Source: Actinomyces sp. ZJ308 (lineage in GTDB: Bacteria > Actinomycetota > Actinomycetes > Actinomycetales > Actinomycetaceae). Taken from it: 64,000 bases of DNA. Position 1 is the stretch's first letter; each line of letters opens with the position of its first letter. The position numbers were made by a program, and so were the translations under genes. Below are positions 8,200 to 15,595 of this stretch, in pieces. The notes below the pieces were generated by a model that worked only from the letters and a program-made list of their open reading frames with translations, did no database searches and had not been told where the DNA came from. Location of the stretch: the NCBI RefSeq assembly GCF_011752065.1, contig NZ_JAAIJY010000002.1, positions 1-64,000 on the forward strand, in the 5' to 3' direction.

Positions 8200-8583
8200 C
8201 TAGACCACGAGCAGTATGAGCACCAGGACGAAGAACCAGATGACGGTGGAGGCGCAGCCGAGGATGAGGCCCAGCCAGGCCATGCCCTCCCCGGAGTCAT
8301 AGCTGTGGCGCAGCCGCCTCAGCGCCCCGAGGCCGAGGACGATCGCGACGACGCCGATGACGGGGATGACGCTGAGCAGCCCGCAGGCCATGGCGGCCGC
8401 CGCCCCCGAGTCGGTACGGGGGCGCGGGGCGGTGTAGCCGGGGCCGGAGAAGATCTCCGCGGGATTGAGGTTCTCGGTGCCGGGGAAGACGAAGCCCGGT
8501 GGGAGTCCGTCGACGTACTGCTCCGAGCCCGGGGAGAAGGGCGGGGCGCTGGCTCCTGGAGGTGCGGGCCGGGCGGTGCTCAT
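8200..8583 (-). CDS. DUF4190-type small membrane protein
   Basis: A 127-residue protein with a proline-rich N-terminal half (about 60 residues) and two C-terminal membrane helices (MACGLLSVIPVIGVVAIVLG and LILGCASTVIWFFVLVLILL) joined by RRLRHSYDSGEGMAWLG. The helix-loop-helix with G-x-G-x-A and a 'G-M-A-x-x-G-x-I-L-G' second helix is the DUF4190 pattern of Gram-positive bacteria, function unknown. ATG 8583 (MSTARPAPPG) is preferred over the TTG at 8643, which has no ribosome binding site. Its 5' end faces the uracil permease gene. Confidence 0.7.
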   Translation of the reverse strand: MSTARPAPPGASAPPFSPGSEQYVDGLPPGFVFPGTENLNPAEIFSGPGYTAPRPRTDSGAAAAMACGLLSVIPVIGVVAIVLGLGALRRLRHSYDSGEGMAWLGLILGCASTVIWFFVLVLILLVV

Positions 8584-8737
8584 GACGCCATCATGCCCGC
8601 CGGAGCCGGAGGAGGCATCGTTCCCGCGGAGGAGCCGGGTCAAGGCGGTCGAGGCGGTCGAGGCGCTGAAGGCATCGGGCGGCGGCCCGCTCCGGGGCTC
8701 CCGATCGGCACGGTCACCGACCGGGGGCTATGCTGAA

Positions 8738-8760
8738 GTCCCGGCAGGCTCTGCCGGGAC
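8738..8760 (+). promoter_or_regulatory. Perfect hairpin in the leader of the uracil permease gene
   Basis: GTCCCGGCAG-gct-CTGCCGGGAC forms a perfect 10-bp stem with a 3-nt loop, about 70 nt before the permease start. It could be an attenuator-type leader element. It does not match the PyrR-binding loop consensus as I know it, and there is no U-tract after it. Confidence 0.4.
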
Positions 8761-8830
8761 CTGCCGAGCGTCTCGCCGGACCTTCCACGGGATGCTGTCA
8801 CATCCCCATCGTTCAGGCAGGAGACCGTTC

Positions 8831-10261
8831 GTGTCCTCATCTCCGTCTCACGGCTGGCGCCTTCACGGCGACGGCCGGTCCATCGCTCCCGGTGAGGTCG
8901 TCGCTCCCGGTGAGCGTCTCACCTGGCCCCGCACGATCGGCATCGGCATCCAGCACGTCGTCGCCATGTTCGGCGCCACCTTCCTGGTGCCCCTGCTGAC
9001 GGGCTTCGACCCGGCGACCACGCTGTTCTTCACCGGCGTGGGCACCCTGCTGTTCCTGGGGATCACCTCCGGACGCCTGCCCAGCTACCTGGGGTCCTCC
9101 TTCGCGCTCATCGCTCCCATCGGAGCGGTGACCGGCTACATGGCCGACGGCGGAGGACCCATCGACGCCCACAAGGCCTCCCTGGCCCAGGGCGGGATCA
9201 TCGCGGCGGGACTGTCCCTGCTGCTCGTGGGCGTCGTCGTCCACCTGGCCGGGGCCGGCTGGATCGACCGGCTCATGCCCCCGATCGTCACCGGCGCGAT
9301 CGTGGCCCTCATCGGCTTCAACCTGGCGCCCTCGGCCTGGAACAACGTCAAGCAGGCCCCGGTGACGGCGGTCGTCACCATCGTCTCGATCCTGGTCATC
9401 ACCGTGCTGTTCAAGGGCATCGTCGGACGCCTGGCGATCCTCATCGGCGTGCTCATCGGCTATGCCACCGCGGTGGTGCGCGGCGAGGTGGAGTTCACCA
9501 AGGTCATCGAGGCCCCGGTCCTGGGCCTGCCGCACTTCCACGCCCCGGCCTTCGACGTCAGCTACCTGGGCCTGTTCATCCCCGTGGTGCTCGTCCTGGT
9601 CGCCGAGAACATCGGTCACGTCAAGTCCGTCTCGGCGATGACCGGGGAGGACCTCGACGACGTCACCGGTCGCGCCCTGTTCGCCGACGGCCTGTCCACC
9701 ATGCTCGCCGGTGCGGGCGGCGGCTCGGGCACCACCACCTACGCGGAGAACATCGGTGTCATGGCCGCCACCCGTGTCTACTCCACCGCCGCCTACGTGG
9801 TGGCGGCGGTGACCGCCCTGAGCCTGTCCCTGCTGCCGAAGTTCGGGGAGATCATCGCGACCATCCCGGCGGGTGTTCTGGGCGGTGCGGCCACGGTCCT
9901 CTACGGCATGATCGGCATGCTGGGCGTGCGCATCTGGGTGCAGAACCGGGTGGACTTCTCCGACCCGGTCAACCTCAACACGGCGGCCGTGTCCATGGTC
10001 GTGGCCATCGCCAACTACACCCTGGCCTGGGACGGCATGACCTTCGAGGGCATCGCCCTGGGGTCGCTGTCCGCGATCGGCATCTACCACGCCATGCGCT
10101 GGATCTCGAAGGTGCGCGGCACCAACCTTGAGCAGGCCTCCCCGGCCTCGGCCCCCGCCGGCACCGAGCTGGAGGGCCCGGCCTACTCCAGCCGTGCCGC
10201 CCACGCACCCTCGGCCGCCTCCCCGGGGGCGGGCCCGACGCCGTCGAGCCCTTCGGAGTGA
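8831..10261 (+). CDS. uraA: Uracil permease, NCS2 (nucleobase:cation symporter-2) family
   Basis: A 476-residue multi-pass membrane protein. Start GTG 8831 has CAGGAG 7-12 nt upstream; the long upstream open frame is not coding. The N-terminal WPRTIGIGIQHVVAMFGATF is the classical opening of UraA/PyrP uracil transporters, followed by LVPLLTGFDPATTLFFTGVGT and SSFALIAPIG. Later motifs (VALIGFNLAP, LVLVAENIGHVKSVSAMTG and GAGGGSGTTTYAENIGVMA) match the substrate- and cation-binding helices of NCS2; the Glu of AENIGH and the Glu of YAENIG are the residues that contact uracil in characterised members. About 14 TM segments are expected. A 45-residue Ala/Pro/Ser-rich C-terminal tail is an addition. 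Monocistronic, with a leader hairpin. Confidence 0.9.
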   Translation: MSSSPSHGWRLHGDGRSIAPGEVVAPGERLTWPRTIGIGIQHVVAMFGATFLVPLLTGFDPATTLFFTGVGTLLFLGITSGRLPSYLGSSFALIAPIGAVTGYMADGGGPIDAHKASLAQGGIIAAGLSLLLVGVVVHLAGAGWIDRLMPPIVTGAIVALIGFNLAPSAWNNVKQAPVTAVVTIVSILVITVLFKGIVGRLAILIGVLIGYATAVVRGEVEFTKVIEAPVLGLPHFHAPAFDVSYLGLFIPVVLVLVAENIGHVKSVSAMTGEDLDDVTGRALFADGLSTMLAGAGGGSGTTTYAENIGVMAATRVYSTAAYVVAAVTALSLSLLPKFGEIIATIPAGVLGGAATVLYGMIGMLGVRIWVQNRVDFSDPVNLNTAAVSMVVAIANYTLAWDGMTFEGIALGSLSAIGIYHAMRWISKVRGTNLEQASPASAPAGTELEGPAYSSRAAHAPSAASPGAGPTPSSPSE

Positions 10262-10593
10262 CGGGCACCGAGCGGATTGCTGAGTGTCGCGGAGGGGCGC
10301 AGAGGCCTAAGGCTGCGCCAGTAGTCAGCGGATCAGGAGGTATCAGCGGGTAGGTGGTGCGGTTGCGTTGAGAGGCGGGTGCGGCGTCCTCGCGGTGACC
10401 CGTCAGCACTGCACGAGTGTCCGGGGTCTACTGGCTGGGAGGTGGGTGTACTCCACGTGGTCCGGAGCCCCGTGCAGTGCGGTCAACCCCTGGTCAGTAC
10501 CGTCCGAACCTCGTGGAGTAGGGCGCCCGGAATCAGGCCGCAGGGTCCGCCACTCGCAGTCTCCCTGTTCCAAGCCGCTGTGGCGCTCCCCGC
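10262..10593. other. Convergent intergenic region containing repeat R3a
   Basis: No gene is supported between the convergent permease and LytR_C genes. The region is mostly occupied by structured repeat R3a (see 10406-10520). Confidence 0.6.
10406..10520 (+). repeat. R3a: interleaved inverted-repeat element A-B-A'-B'
   Basis: Four blocks in order: A GCACTGCACG (10406-10415), B TACTCCACG (10449-10457), A' CGTGCAGTGC (10471-10480), B' CGTGGAGTA (10512-10520). A pairs with A' and B with B', but B lies inside the A loop and B' outside it, so the two stems cross as in a pseudoknot, or are mutually alternative on single strands. A and B differ by a G/C swap that is matched in A' and B'. A second copy with the same spacing is at 27040-27154. 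Confidence 0.75.
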
Positions 10594-11205
10594 TCAGCCC
10601 TCCTTCTTCGTGGCATTGTCCACCGGGACGCAGTCGCTGGGGGCGGTGATGGGCTTGTCGGAGCCGATCAGCTTGATCTCGTCCGCGTTCAGCGCGTCCT
10701 TCAGGTACTCCTTGCCCAGGACCACCGAGACCGTGGAGTCGTTGTCGGCCAGGCTCTCATCGACCTGCACCGTGGAGCTGGGGAAGATCTGAGCCAAGGA
10801 GTAGGCGTTGGTCAGGCTGCCCTTGGAGGACAGGATCTGCACCTCGCCGTTGTAGATGCCCCCGGGCCAGTCGCTCGCGGAGGCGACGGTCAGGCCCGCT
10901 TCCTCCAGGTCCTGCTGAACCTCCGTCGCCAGGCCCACCGACTCGGAGCCGTTGTACACGTTGATCGTGAGCGTAGTGACGTCGACGGTCTTGGCGCCGG
11001 CGGGCGGGCAGGGCTGCGGCACGTAGGTCGCGGTGCTCTTGGGCTGCGAGAAGCCCGGGTTGTAGGCGGGCAGGACGCCCAGCGCCACCAGAAGGCTCAC
11101 GGCAACCGCAACGACCATGACGGCCAGGATGGAGCCGATGACGGTGGCCTGACGGTGCTGCATGTGCCGCCGGTACTCGGTGCGCGGATCTGCGGGACTA
11201 CTCAC
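10594..11205 (-). CDS. LytR_C domain membrane-anchored protein
   Basis: A 203-residue protein with a short cytoplasmic N-terminus, one membrane helix (residues about 22-45, ATVIGSILAVMVVAVAVSLL) and an extracellular domain. TLTINVYNGSESVGLATEV, then QQDLEEAGLTV, matches the LytR/CpsA/Psr C-terminal (LytR_C) domain: 'v-V-l-N-g-t-g-x-x-G-L-A-a-x-v-a-x-x-L'. Stand-alone LytR_C proteins of actinobacteria are envelope proteins of unclear biochemical role. The GTG start at 11205 abuts no strong ribosome binding site. The gene at 11320, on the same strand upstream, is a conserved neighbour of such genes in other actinobacteria as I recall, so co-transcription is plausible. Confidence 0.8.
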   Translation of the reverse strand: MSSPADPRTEYRRHMQHRQATVIGSILAVMVVAVAVSLLVALGVLPAYNPGFSQPKSTATYVPQPCPPAGAKTVDVTTLTINVYNGSESVGLATEVQQDLEEAGLTVASASDWPGGIYNGEVQILSSKGSLTNAYSLAQIFPSSTVQVDESLADNDSTVSVVLGKEYLKDALNADEIKLIGSDKPITAPSDCVPVDNATKKEG

Positions 11206-11319
11206 GCGATCCAGAGTAATGGACGACGGCGCTCACTGGGCGGTGGTCGGCCCGATGTGACATGGGACCGAGGCGGGTGCTGCGGCTACTGGCCGGCTAC
11301 TGGCCGCCTCGGGCGGGCG

Positions 11320-11658
11320 TCAGGCGCTCGGCGGCGCTGGAGCGAGCCTCGGTGTCCCGTCCTCGGTGACCTCCAGGATGCGGGCGTGGATCGCGGTGCG
11401 TCCTTGCAGGGCGGCGCGCAGTGCCCGGTGCAGGCCGGTCTCCAGGTAGAGGTCCCCCTTGAAGGAGACGACGTGGGCGAACAGGTCGCCGTAGAAGGTG
11501 GAGTCGTCATCCAGGAGGCTGCGCAGGTCGAGAGTCGCACGGGTGGTGGTGAGATCGGCCAGGCGGATCTGTCGGGGCGCGATGACGGCCCACTCGCGCT
11601 GAGTGGTGACCCCGTGGTCGGGGTAGGGGGGCCTCTCTCGCACTGCCTTGAAGATCAC
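11320..11658 (-). CDS. Conserved actinobacterial protein, annotated elsewhere as VapB-like antitoxin
   Basis: A 112-residue soluble protein. Conserved-looking blocks are MIFKAVRE-RPYPDHG at the start, PRQIRLADLTTT, DDDSTFYGDLFAHVVSFKGDLYLE (in two adjoining parts) and GLHRALRAALQGRT at the end. This layout is widespread in actinobacteria, where databases often call it a 'type II toxin-antitoxin VapB family antitoxin'. No toxin partner adjoins, so that label is doubtful here. It lies upstream of the LytR_C gene on the same strand. Start GTG 11658. Confidence 0.75.
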   Translation of the reverse strand: MIFKAVRERPPYPDHGVTTQREWAVIAPRQIRLADLTTTRATLDLRSLLDDDSTFYGDLFAHVVSFKGDLYLETGLHRALRAALQGRTAIHARILEVTEDGTPRLAPAPPSA

Positions 11659-12021
11659 GACAACATCCTAGTGAATGAACCGGCCTGAGGCGCACGGGAG
11701 CACCGTGGGCGGCCCAACATCCCGCTCACGCGCGGGGCTGGTGGGGCCCGGTGGGGAGCTCGGGTCCCACGGGGTCGGGCCGCCGAGCCGCTTGCCGAAC
11801 CGTTATCTGTCTCACTAGTTGGAATGTGGTCTGCGGAACGATTGTCTCGTCATCTTGTTGTGATTGGCGTTATCACTACGAAATCTAGTGGTTCGCTGGG
11901 AACGTGGGACGTCTGATGCTGTCAGCGGGTTTTATGCCTGATTTCCAGACTGTTCCCCTCCTCTTCGGGGCTCTAGTACCGTGTTGGCTGCACCGACGTC
12001 GACCGAAAGGATGCCGCAGTC
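11659..12021. other. Intergenic, divergent promoter region
   Basis: About 360 bp between divergent genes without a supported frame. The segment 11790-11900 is relatively A/T-rich and probably carries the promoter of the lipoprotein gene at 12022. GAAAGGA before 12022 is its ribosome binding site. No structured element was recognised. Confidence 0.4.
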
Positions 12022-13032
12022 ATGACCGCCACGGTCCGCCGAAGCGGCTTCACCATCCCCCTGTCCCTTGTTGTCCTCACCTCGACCGCCATGCTTCTGG
12101 CCGGTTGTCAGTCCGGTGGTGCGTCCAATGCCAATCAGCAGGGCACCGCGGGCTCGTCCTCGTCATCCTCTGCCAAGTCCCAGTCGACTGCCAGCGCCAA
12201 GCCGACCTCGGGGCAGAAGCCGGGACACGCCTCCCCTCGCATCCCGAGCCCCACGGGGAAGGGGACCGGCGAGTCGTCCGCGCCGCAGTCCTCCTCCGGC
12301 TCCAACGCCCGCCCGTCGAGTCCGCGTGCCAACGAGCCCCGTCCGGCCGCCAGCGGTACCGGCACCGACAAGGCCGCGACCCCCGGGAAGACGGACGCGC
12401 CGAGCGCCTCCGGCAAGCAGAGCGGCGGCGCCTCCAAGGCCCCCGAGACGAGCGGCTCCAGCGATCCTCAGGCCGGGGCCTCCCCGCAGGCGCAGCCCGC
12501 GGCTCCCCAGGCTCAGTCCTCACCCGAGCCCGCCTCGCCCGTTCAGCCGCCCGCCGACGGCTCCGGCAGCGCCGACCAGACGACCCCCGCGCCGGCGCCC
12601 GCTGAGCCGGCAGACCCCGCAACCCCGCAGGCCACGTCCTTCGTTCCGGACAACCTCGTCTCGGAGAAGACCGCCATGATCGTCTCGCCGTCGGGCAACA
12701 TCGGCTGCGACCTGTCCGCCCACTTCGCGGGCTGCGGCGTGCTGTCCTACCGCTCCGACGGCACCTACGGCCAGGACGAGATGGGCTCGCCCAAGTGGTG
12801 GTTCGATCTGAGCAGCGGTGACACGCCCCAGCTCGGCGGCCGTGGCGAGGGCGCCTTCTCCCTGGACGAGTCCTTCCGTGGCGCCGGATCCTCGCCCCAG
12901 GTGATCGAGTACGGCCAGTCCGTCGCCTTCGGCTCCTGGGTGTGCAGCTCGGAGGAGACCGGCATGACCTGCCGCAACACCGAGACCGGCCACGGCGTCT
13001 TCCTCAGTTCCGCGCGCTACGAGACCTTCTGA
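12022..13032 (+). CDS. Lipoprotein with long Ser/Pro/Ala tether and DUF6636-like domain
   Basis: A 336-residue lipoprotein: signal peptide with lipobox MLLAGC (Cys about 29), a 180-residue low-complexity Ser/Ala/Pro/Gln/Lys stretch, and a compact C-terminal domain from about residue 210. The domain reads IVSPSGNIGCDL, then WWFDLSSGD, AFGSWVCSSEETGMTCRN and TGHGVFLSSARYETF. The paired cysteines and the pattern 'sPSGNIGC ... C ... G-x-x-C-x-x-x-x-T-G-x-G-F-x-x-S-R-x-x-Y' are those of actinobacterial DUF6636-type secreted proteins, function unknown. The tether is long enough to span the cell wall. A hairpin terminator follows at 13068. Confidence 0.8.
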   Translation: MTATVRRSGFTIPLSLVVLTSTAMLLAGCQSGGASNANQQGTAGSSSSSSAKSQSTASAKPTSGQKPGHASPRIPSPTGKGTGESSAPQSSSGSNARPSSPRANEPRPAASGTGTDKAATPGKTDAPSASGKQSGGASKAPETSGSSDPQAGASPQAQPAAPQAQSSPEPASPVQPPADGSGSADQTTPAPAPAEPADPATPQATSFVPDNLVSEKTAMIVSPSGNIGCDLSAHFAGCGVLSYRSDGTYGQDEMGSPKWWFDLSSGDTPQLGGRGEGAFSLDESFRGAGSSPQVIEYGQSVAFGSWVCSSEETGMTCRNTETGHGVFLSSARYETF

Positions 13033-13067
13033 GCCGGACCTGACCGGTTCGTGACCATATGCATGCA

Positions 13068-13094
13068 TTCGCCCCGGTTTTCAGCCGGGGCGAA
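13068..13094 (+). terminator. Hairpin terminator after the DUF6636-like lipoprotein
   Basis: TTCGCCCCGG / CCGGGGCGAA, a perfect 10-bp stem with a T-rich loop 36 nt after the stop codon. The flanks GCAT and CGCATG allow an imperfect extension. Confidence 0.65.
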
Positions 13095-13147
13095 CGCATG
13101 CGCCCGAGTCCATGTGTCGAGCCCGCTGGGACCAGGAAGGTGTATTC

Positions 13148-13696
13148 GTGGGTGAGCAGGTGAAGAGTCCCGAGGAGTCCGCGACCAGCGCCCTCGATGG
13201 CCTCGCGAGTCGGTGGGCCGCCTGGCTGCGTCGGACCGACTCGCTGGAGATGGTGGTGGAGATCGAGGCGCTGGGCGAGCGAGTCGCCTGCGCCAACCGG
13301 GTGCTGCGCAAGACCGGCCTTCGGCGTCGGCTCGAGTGGGTGGAGGGCGGTGTCCCCGATGAGCTCGTTCACGACGCCGTCGCCCTGCGGGACTCCACGA
13401 CCCGCGCCGACGGCGCCGCCTGGACCTGGGCCTTCCTGTCAATCAGTACGCGCGACGGCGAGCTCACCACCGACTTCGACTACGAGCGCCGCCCCGACCT
13501 CGTCCCGCCGTGCACCCGTGACGACTGCGCGGCGGAGCTGAGACTCTTCCCCCGTGAGCTGGACCGACTCCCCGCCTGGATGGCGGGGCTCCGGTCCGAC
13601 GACGCCCGGGACGCAGTACCCCCAACGGGCTCGGGAGGCGATGAGGATGCGGGGTCGCGGCGGCTGGTGGGCCGTCCTGCCCTGCAGCTCCGTTAG
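13148..13696 (+). CDS. Hypothetical protein, resembles YezG/DUF600-type immunity proteins
   Basis: A 182-residue soluble protein. Start GTG 13148 follows AGGAAGG (13134-13140). The centre reads TWAFLSISTRDGELTTDFDY, followed by ERRPDL, and later LRLFPRELDRLPAWM. The sequence 'F-D-Y-x-x-x-P-D-x ... L-x-x-F-P-R-x-x-x-x-I-P-x-W-M' recalls YezG-type immunity proteins of polymorphic toxin systems. No toxin is visible next to it, so this is only a resemblance. The tail after residue 155 is Asp/Gly/Arg-rich and probably disordered. It lies 45 nt before a membrane-protein gene on the same strand. Confidence 0.6.
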   Translation: MGEQVKSPEESATSALDGLASRWAAWLRRTDSLEMVVEIEALGERVACANRVLRKTGLRRRLEWVEGGVPDELVHDAVALRDSTTRADGAAWTWAFLSISTRDGELTTDFDYERRPDLVPPCTRDDCAAELRLFPRELDRLPAWMAGLRSDDARDAVPPTGSGGDEDAGSRRLVGRPALQLR

Positions 13697-13741
13697 ACGT
13701 TAGACCACTTCTCATCTCAGTCCGCCCAGAAGGAAGATCTC

Positions 13742-14488
13742 GTGTCCGATTCTCCGTACTCTCCCGGCGCCCCGATCAGTGGCGGTCACTACGGCGGCGA
13801 CATGCCTCCGACGGCGGGCGCCGACGCCGCCTACGGCTACCCGCAGACTCCTGCCTACATGCCTTCCCCGCGGCCTCCGGTGCCGCGGATCGAGGTGGGC
13901 GACGCCGTGAAATGGGCATGGTCCAAGACCTTCGCCAACCCCCTCATCATCGCCTGGATCCCGCTGTCCCTCGCCGGCATGGGCCTGGTGGTGGGGGGCC
14001 TCCTCAGCCTGGTTGACGATGACTCGCTCAATGCCGCGATCGGGATCCCGGGGGTGCTGGTCTGGGCGCTGATCATGTACCTGGGGATTCAGAGCGCGGC
14101 CCTGCGGGTCGCCCGTGGGGAGAGAGTGACGTTGCGGTCCTTCGTCGCGCCGCCCAATGGTTTCGACGCGGCTGCGGCCCTCGTGCTCGTCGGACTCGCG
14201 AGCGTGGTCGCCTCACTCGTCCCCTTCGGTGGCGTGGTGGCCGGCTACTTCTTCTGGGTGACGGCGATGGCGGCCATGAATGAGGGCTGCTCCTGCTTCA
14301 CGGCGATCGGCCGCTCGTGTCGCCTCATGAAACAGGGCGGGAACGCGCCCGTGGTGCTGCTCGTCCTCGGTGTGATCCATCTCGTCGGTATGCTGACCGC
14401 CGTTGGCTGGCTCATCACCGGTCCGATGGTCGCTCTCATGACGGCCTACGTCTACATGCGCATGTCCGGCGGTGACGTGGCGCGCTGA
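13742..14488 (+). CDS. Hypothetical multi-pass membrane protein
   Basis: A 248-residue membrane protein. Start GTG 13742 with AGGAAG 5 nt upstream. A 45-residue Gly/Pro/Tyr-rich cytoplasmic tail is followed by EVGDAVKWAWSKTFANPL and about six hydrophobic segments (IIAWIPLSLAGMGLVVGGLL through VALMTAYVYMRM). The organisation, including a short amphipathic 'W-x-K-F-x-x-N' lead-in, is common in actinobacterial membrane proteins of unknown function. No catalytic motif is visible. Confidence 0.65.
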   Translation: MSDSPYSPGAPISGGHYGGDMPPTAGADAAYGYPQTPAYMPSPRPPVPRIEVGDAVKWAWSKTFANPLIIAWIPLSLAGMGLVVGGLLSLVDDDSLNAAIGIPGVLVWALIMYLGIQSAALRVARGERVTLRSFVAPPNGFDAAAALVLVGLASVVASLVPFGGVVAGYFFWVTAMAAMNEGCSCFTAIGRSCRLMKQGGNAPVVLLVLGVIHLVGMLTAVGWLITGPMVALMTAYVYMRMSGGDVAR

Positions 14489-14524
14489 CGCGGCCGGCGC
14501 CGCTCCGGGCCTCCGGCGGGCAGG

Positions 14525-15235
14525 TCATCTGGGATGCAGCGGGCCGGTGAGGTAGTGCTGGATCGTCGGCCCGACGACCTCCACCAGGTGATCGACGCTC
14601 GCGCTCGCGATCGGGTCGAGGCGCAGCACGTAACGGATCATGGCCAGCCCCACCAGCTGAGATCCGGCCAGGGTGGCCCTCTCACGCGCCGACACCCCCG
14701 ACAGCCCCGACTGCTTGAGGGCCTCGGCCATCGGGACGGCGATCTGCTCGGTCGCGTAGCTCTGGATCGCCTCCGGGGCGCTGACATCCGTGGCCATCCA
14801 CCGCAGCAGGGTGCGGAAGGTCGCCCCGCCCGCGGCGTCGTCCCAGGCGGTCAGTGACAGCCGCACGAGGCGGGGGCCGGCCGAGCGCAGGTCGCCGCTG
14901 ACGGCGGCCGCGATCTCCTCGCTCGCCCGCACCCGCAGGTTGACGGCCGCTCCGAACAGGTCCCCCTTGGAGCCGAAGTAGTACGACACGAGCGCCGGAT
15001 CCACCCCGGCCGTGCGCGCCACCGCCCGGATCGTCGTGCCCTCGTAGCCCTGCGCCAGGAAGGACTCGCGCGCGGCCTTCAGGATCGCCTCTCGTGTGGA
15101 GGGCGTCTGGGTGCTGCCGGTCTCCGGCCGACGTCGCGGCCCTCGACGGCGTGCACGGCCGGGACGGGCGGGCTCGAGCGTCTCCTCCTCGGGCACGGCG
15201 CTCGGCTGCGGCGCGCTGACGGCATCACTGGTCAC
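14525..15235 (-). CDS. TetR-family transcriptional regulator
   Basis: A 236-residue regulator. After a 45-residue charged N-terminal extension the TetR_N domain reads TREAILKAARESFLAQGYEG, then TTIRAVARTAGVDPALVSYYFGSKGDLF, with the standard helix-turn-helix (A-x-x-A-G-V-x-x-x-x-x-x-Y-Y-F-x-S-K). The C-terminal ligand domain (residues about 110-230) matches the common TetR_C form with ARERATLAGSQLVGLAMIRY. Start GTG 15235. The upstream neighbour reads in the opposite direction from 15596, leaving a 360-bp divergent region in which an operator may lie. The regulated gene is not evident; the adjacent activase or the regulator itself are candidates. Confidence 0.85.
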   Translation of the reverse strand: MTSDAVSAPQPSAVPEEETLEPARPGRARRRGPRRRPETGSTQTPSTREAILKAARESFLAQGYEGTTIRAVARTAGVDPALVSYYFGSKGDLFGAAVNLRVRASEEIAAAVSGDLRSAGPRLVRLSLTAWDDAAGGATFRTLLRWMATDVSAPEAIQSYATEQIAVPMAEALKQSGLSGVSARERATLAGSQLVGLAMIRYVLRLDPIASASVDHLVEVVGPTIQHYLTGPLHPR

Positions 15236-15595
15236 TCCAGGAGATTACGAGTGCCGCCGTCGCTGGTCGGGGGCGCCCCGGCGGAAACCGGGGAAGTTCC
15301 GGGAGAACACGGCACTTGAGCGAGGTCGAGGGGCGCGGCGGTATGTGACGACCGCCCTATTTTTAGAGAACACTATCGGTGCGATATTCAACGTCGTTCA
15401 GATTCTCGGTGTGAGCGGCATGGCTGCGATGGGGGTCTTGCGCGTCATCCCGCCAAGAAGCGCGGCGGGCGACGAGGGTGGAGGGAGGGTATTTCAACGC
15501 CGTTGAGGCTGGTGGGGTGTCTCGATACGGTGGTGCCCAGCCCACATCGCCGTCGGCTCACAGGGGGCCGGCGCAGGTGCCCGCCGAGGTGAAGC
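15236..15595. other. Divergent intergenic region, probable promoters
   Basis: About 360 bp with no convincing gene. An A/T-rich patch at 15355-15415 (around CCCTATTTTTAGAGAACACT) is a likely promoter area for one or both flanking genes. GAGGTG at 15586-15591 is the ribosome binding site of the gene at 15596. Confidence 0.4.

Noticed and set aside
8738-8760. PyrR-type attenuator before the uracil permease
   Set aside because: The hairpin is perfect but lacks the PyrR-binding loop consensus and there is no antiterminator or U-tract; kept only as an unassigned regulatory hairpin.
8837-10204. 455-codon minus-strand frame opposite the uracil permease
   Set aside because: His/Gly/Asp-rich shadow of a membrane-protein gene with intact NCS2 motifs.
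14534-14857. 107-codon plus-strand frame within the TetR gene
   Set aside because: Opposite-strand shadow of a conserved regulator, with no start signal.
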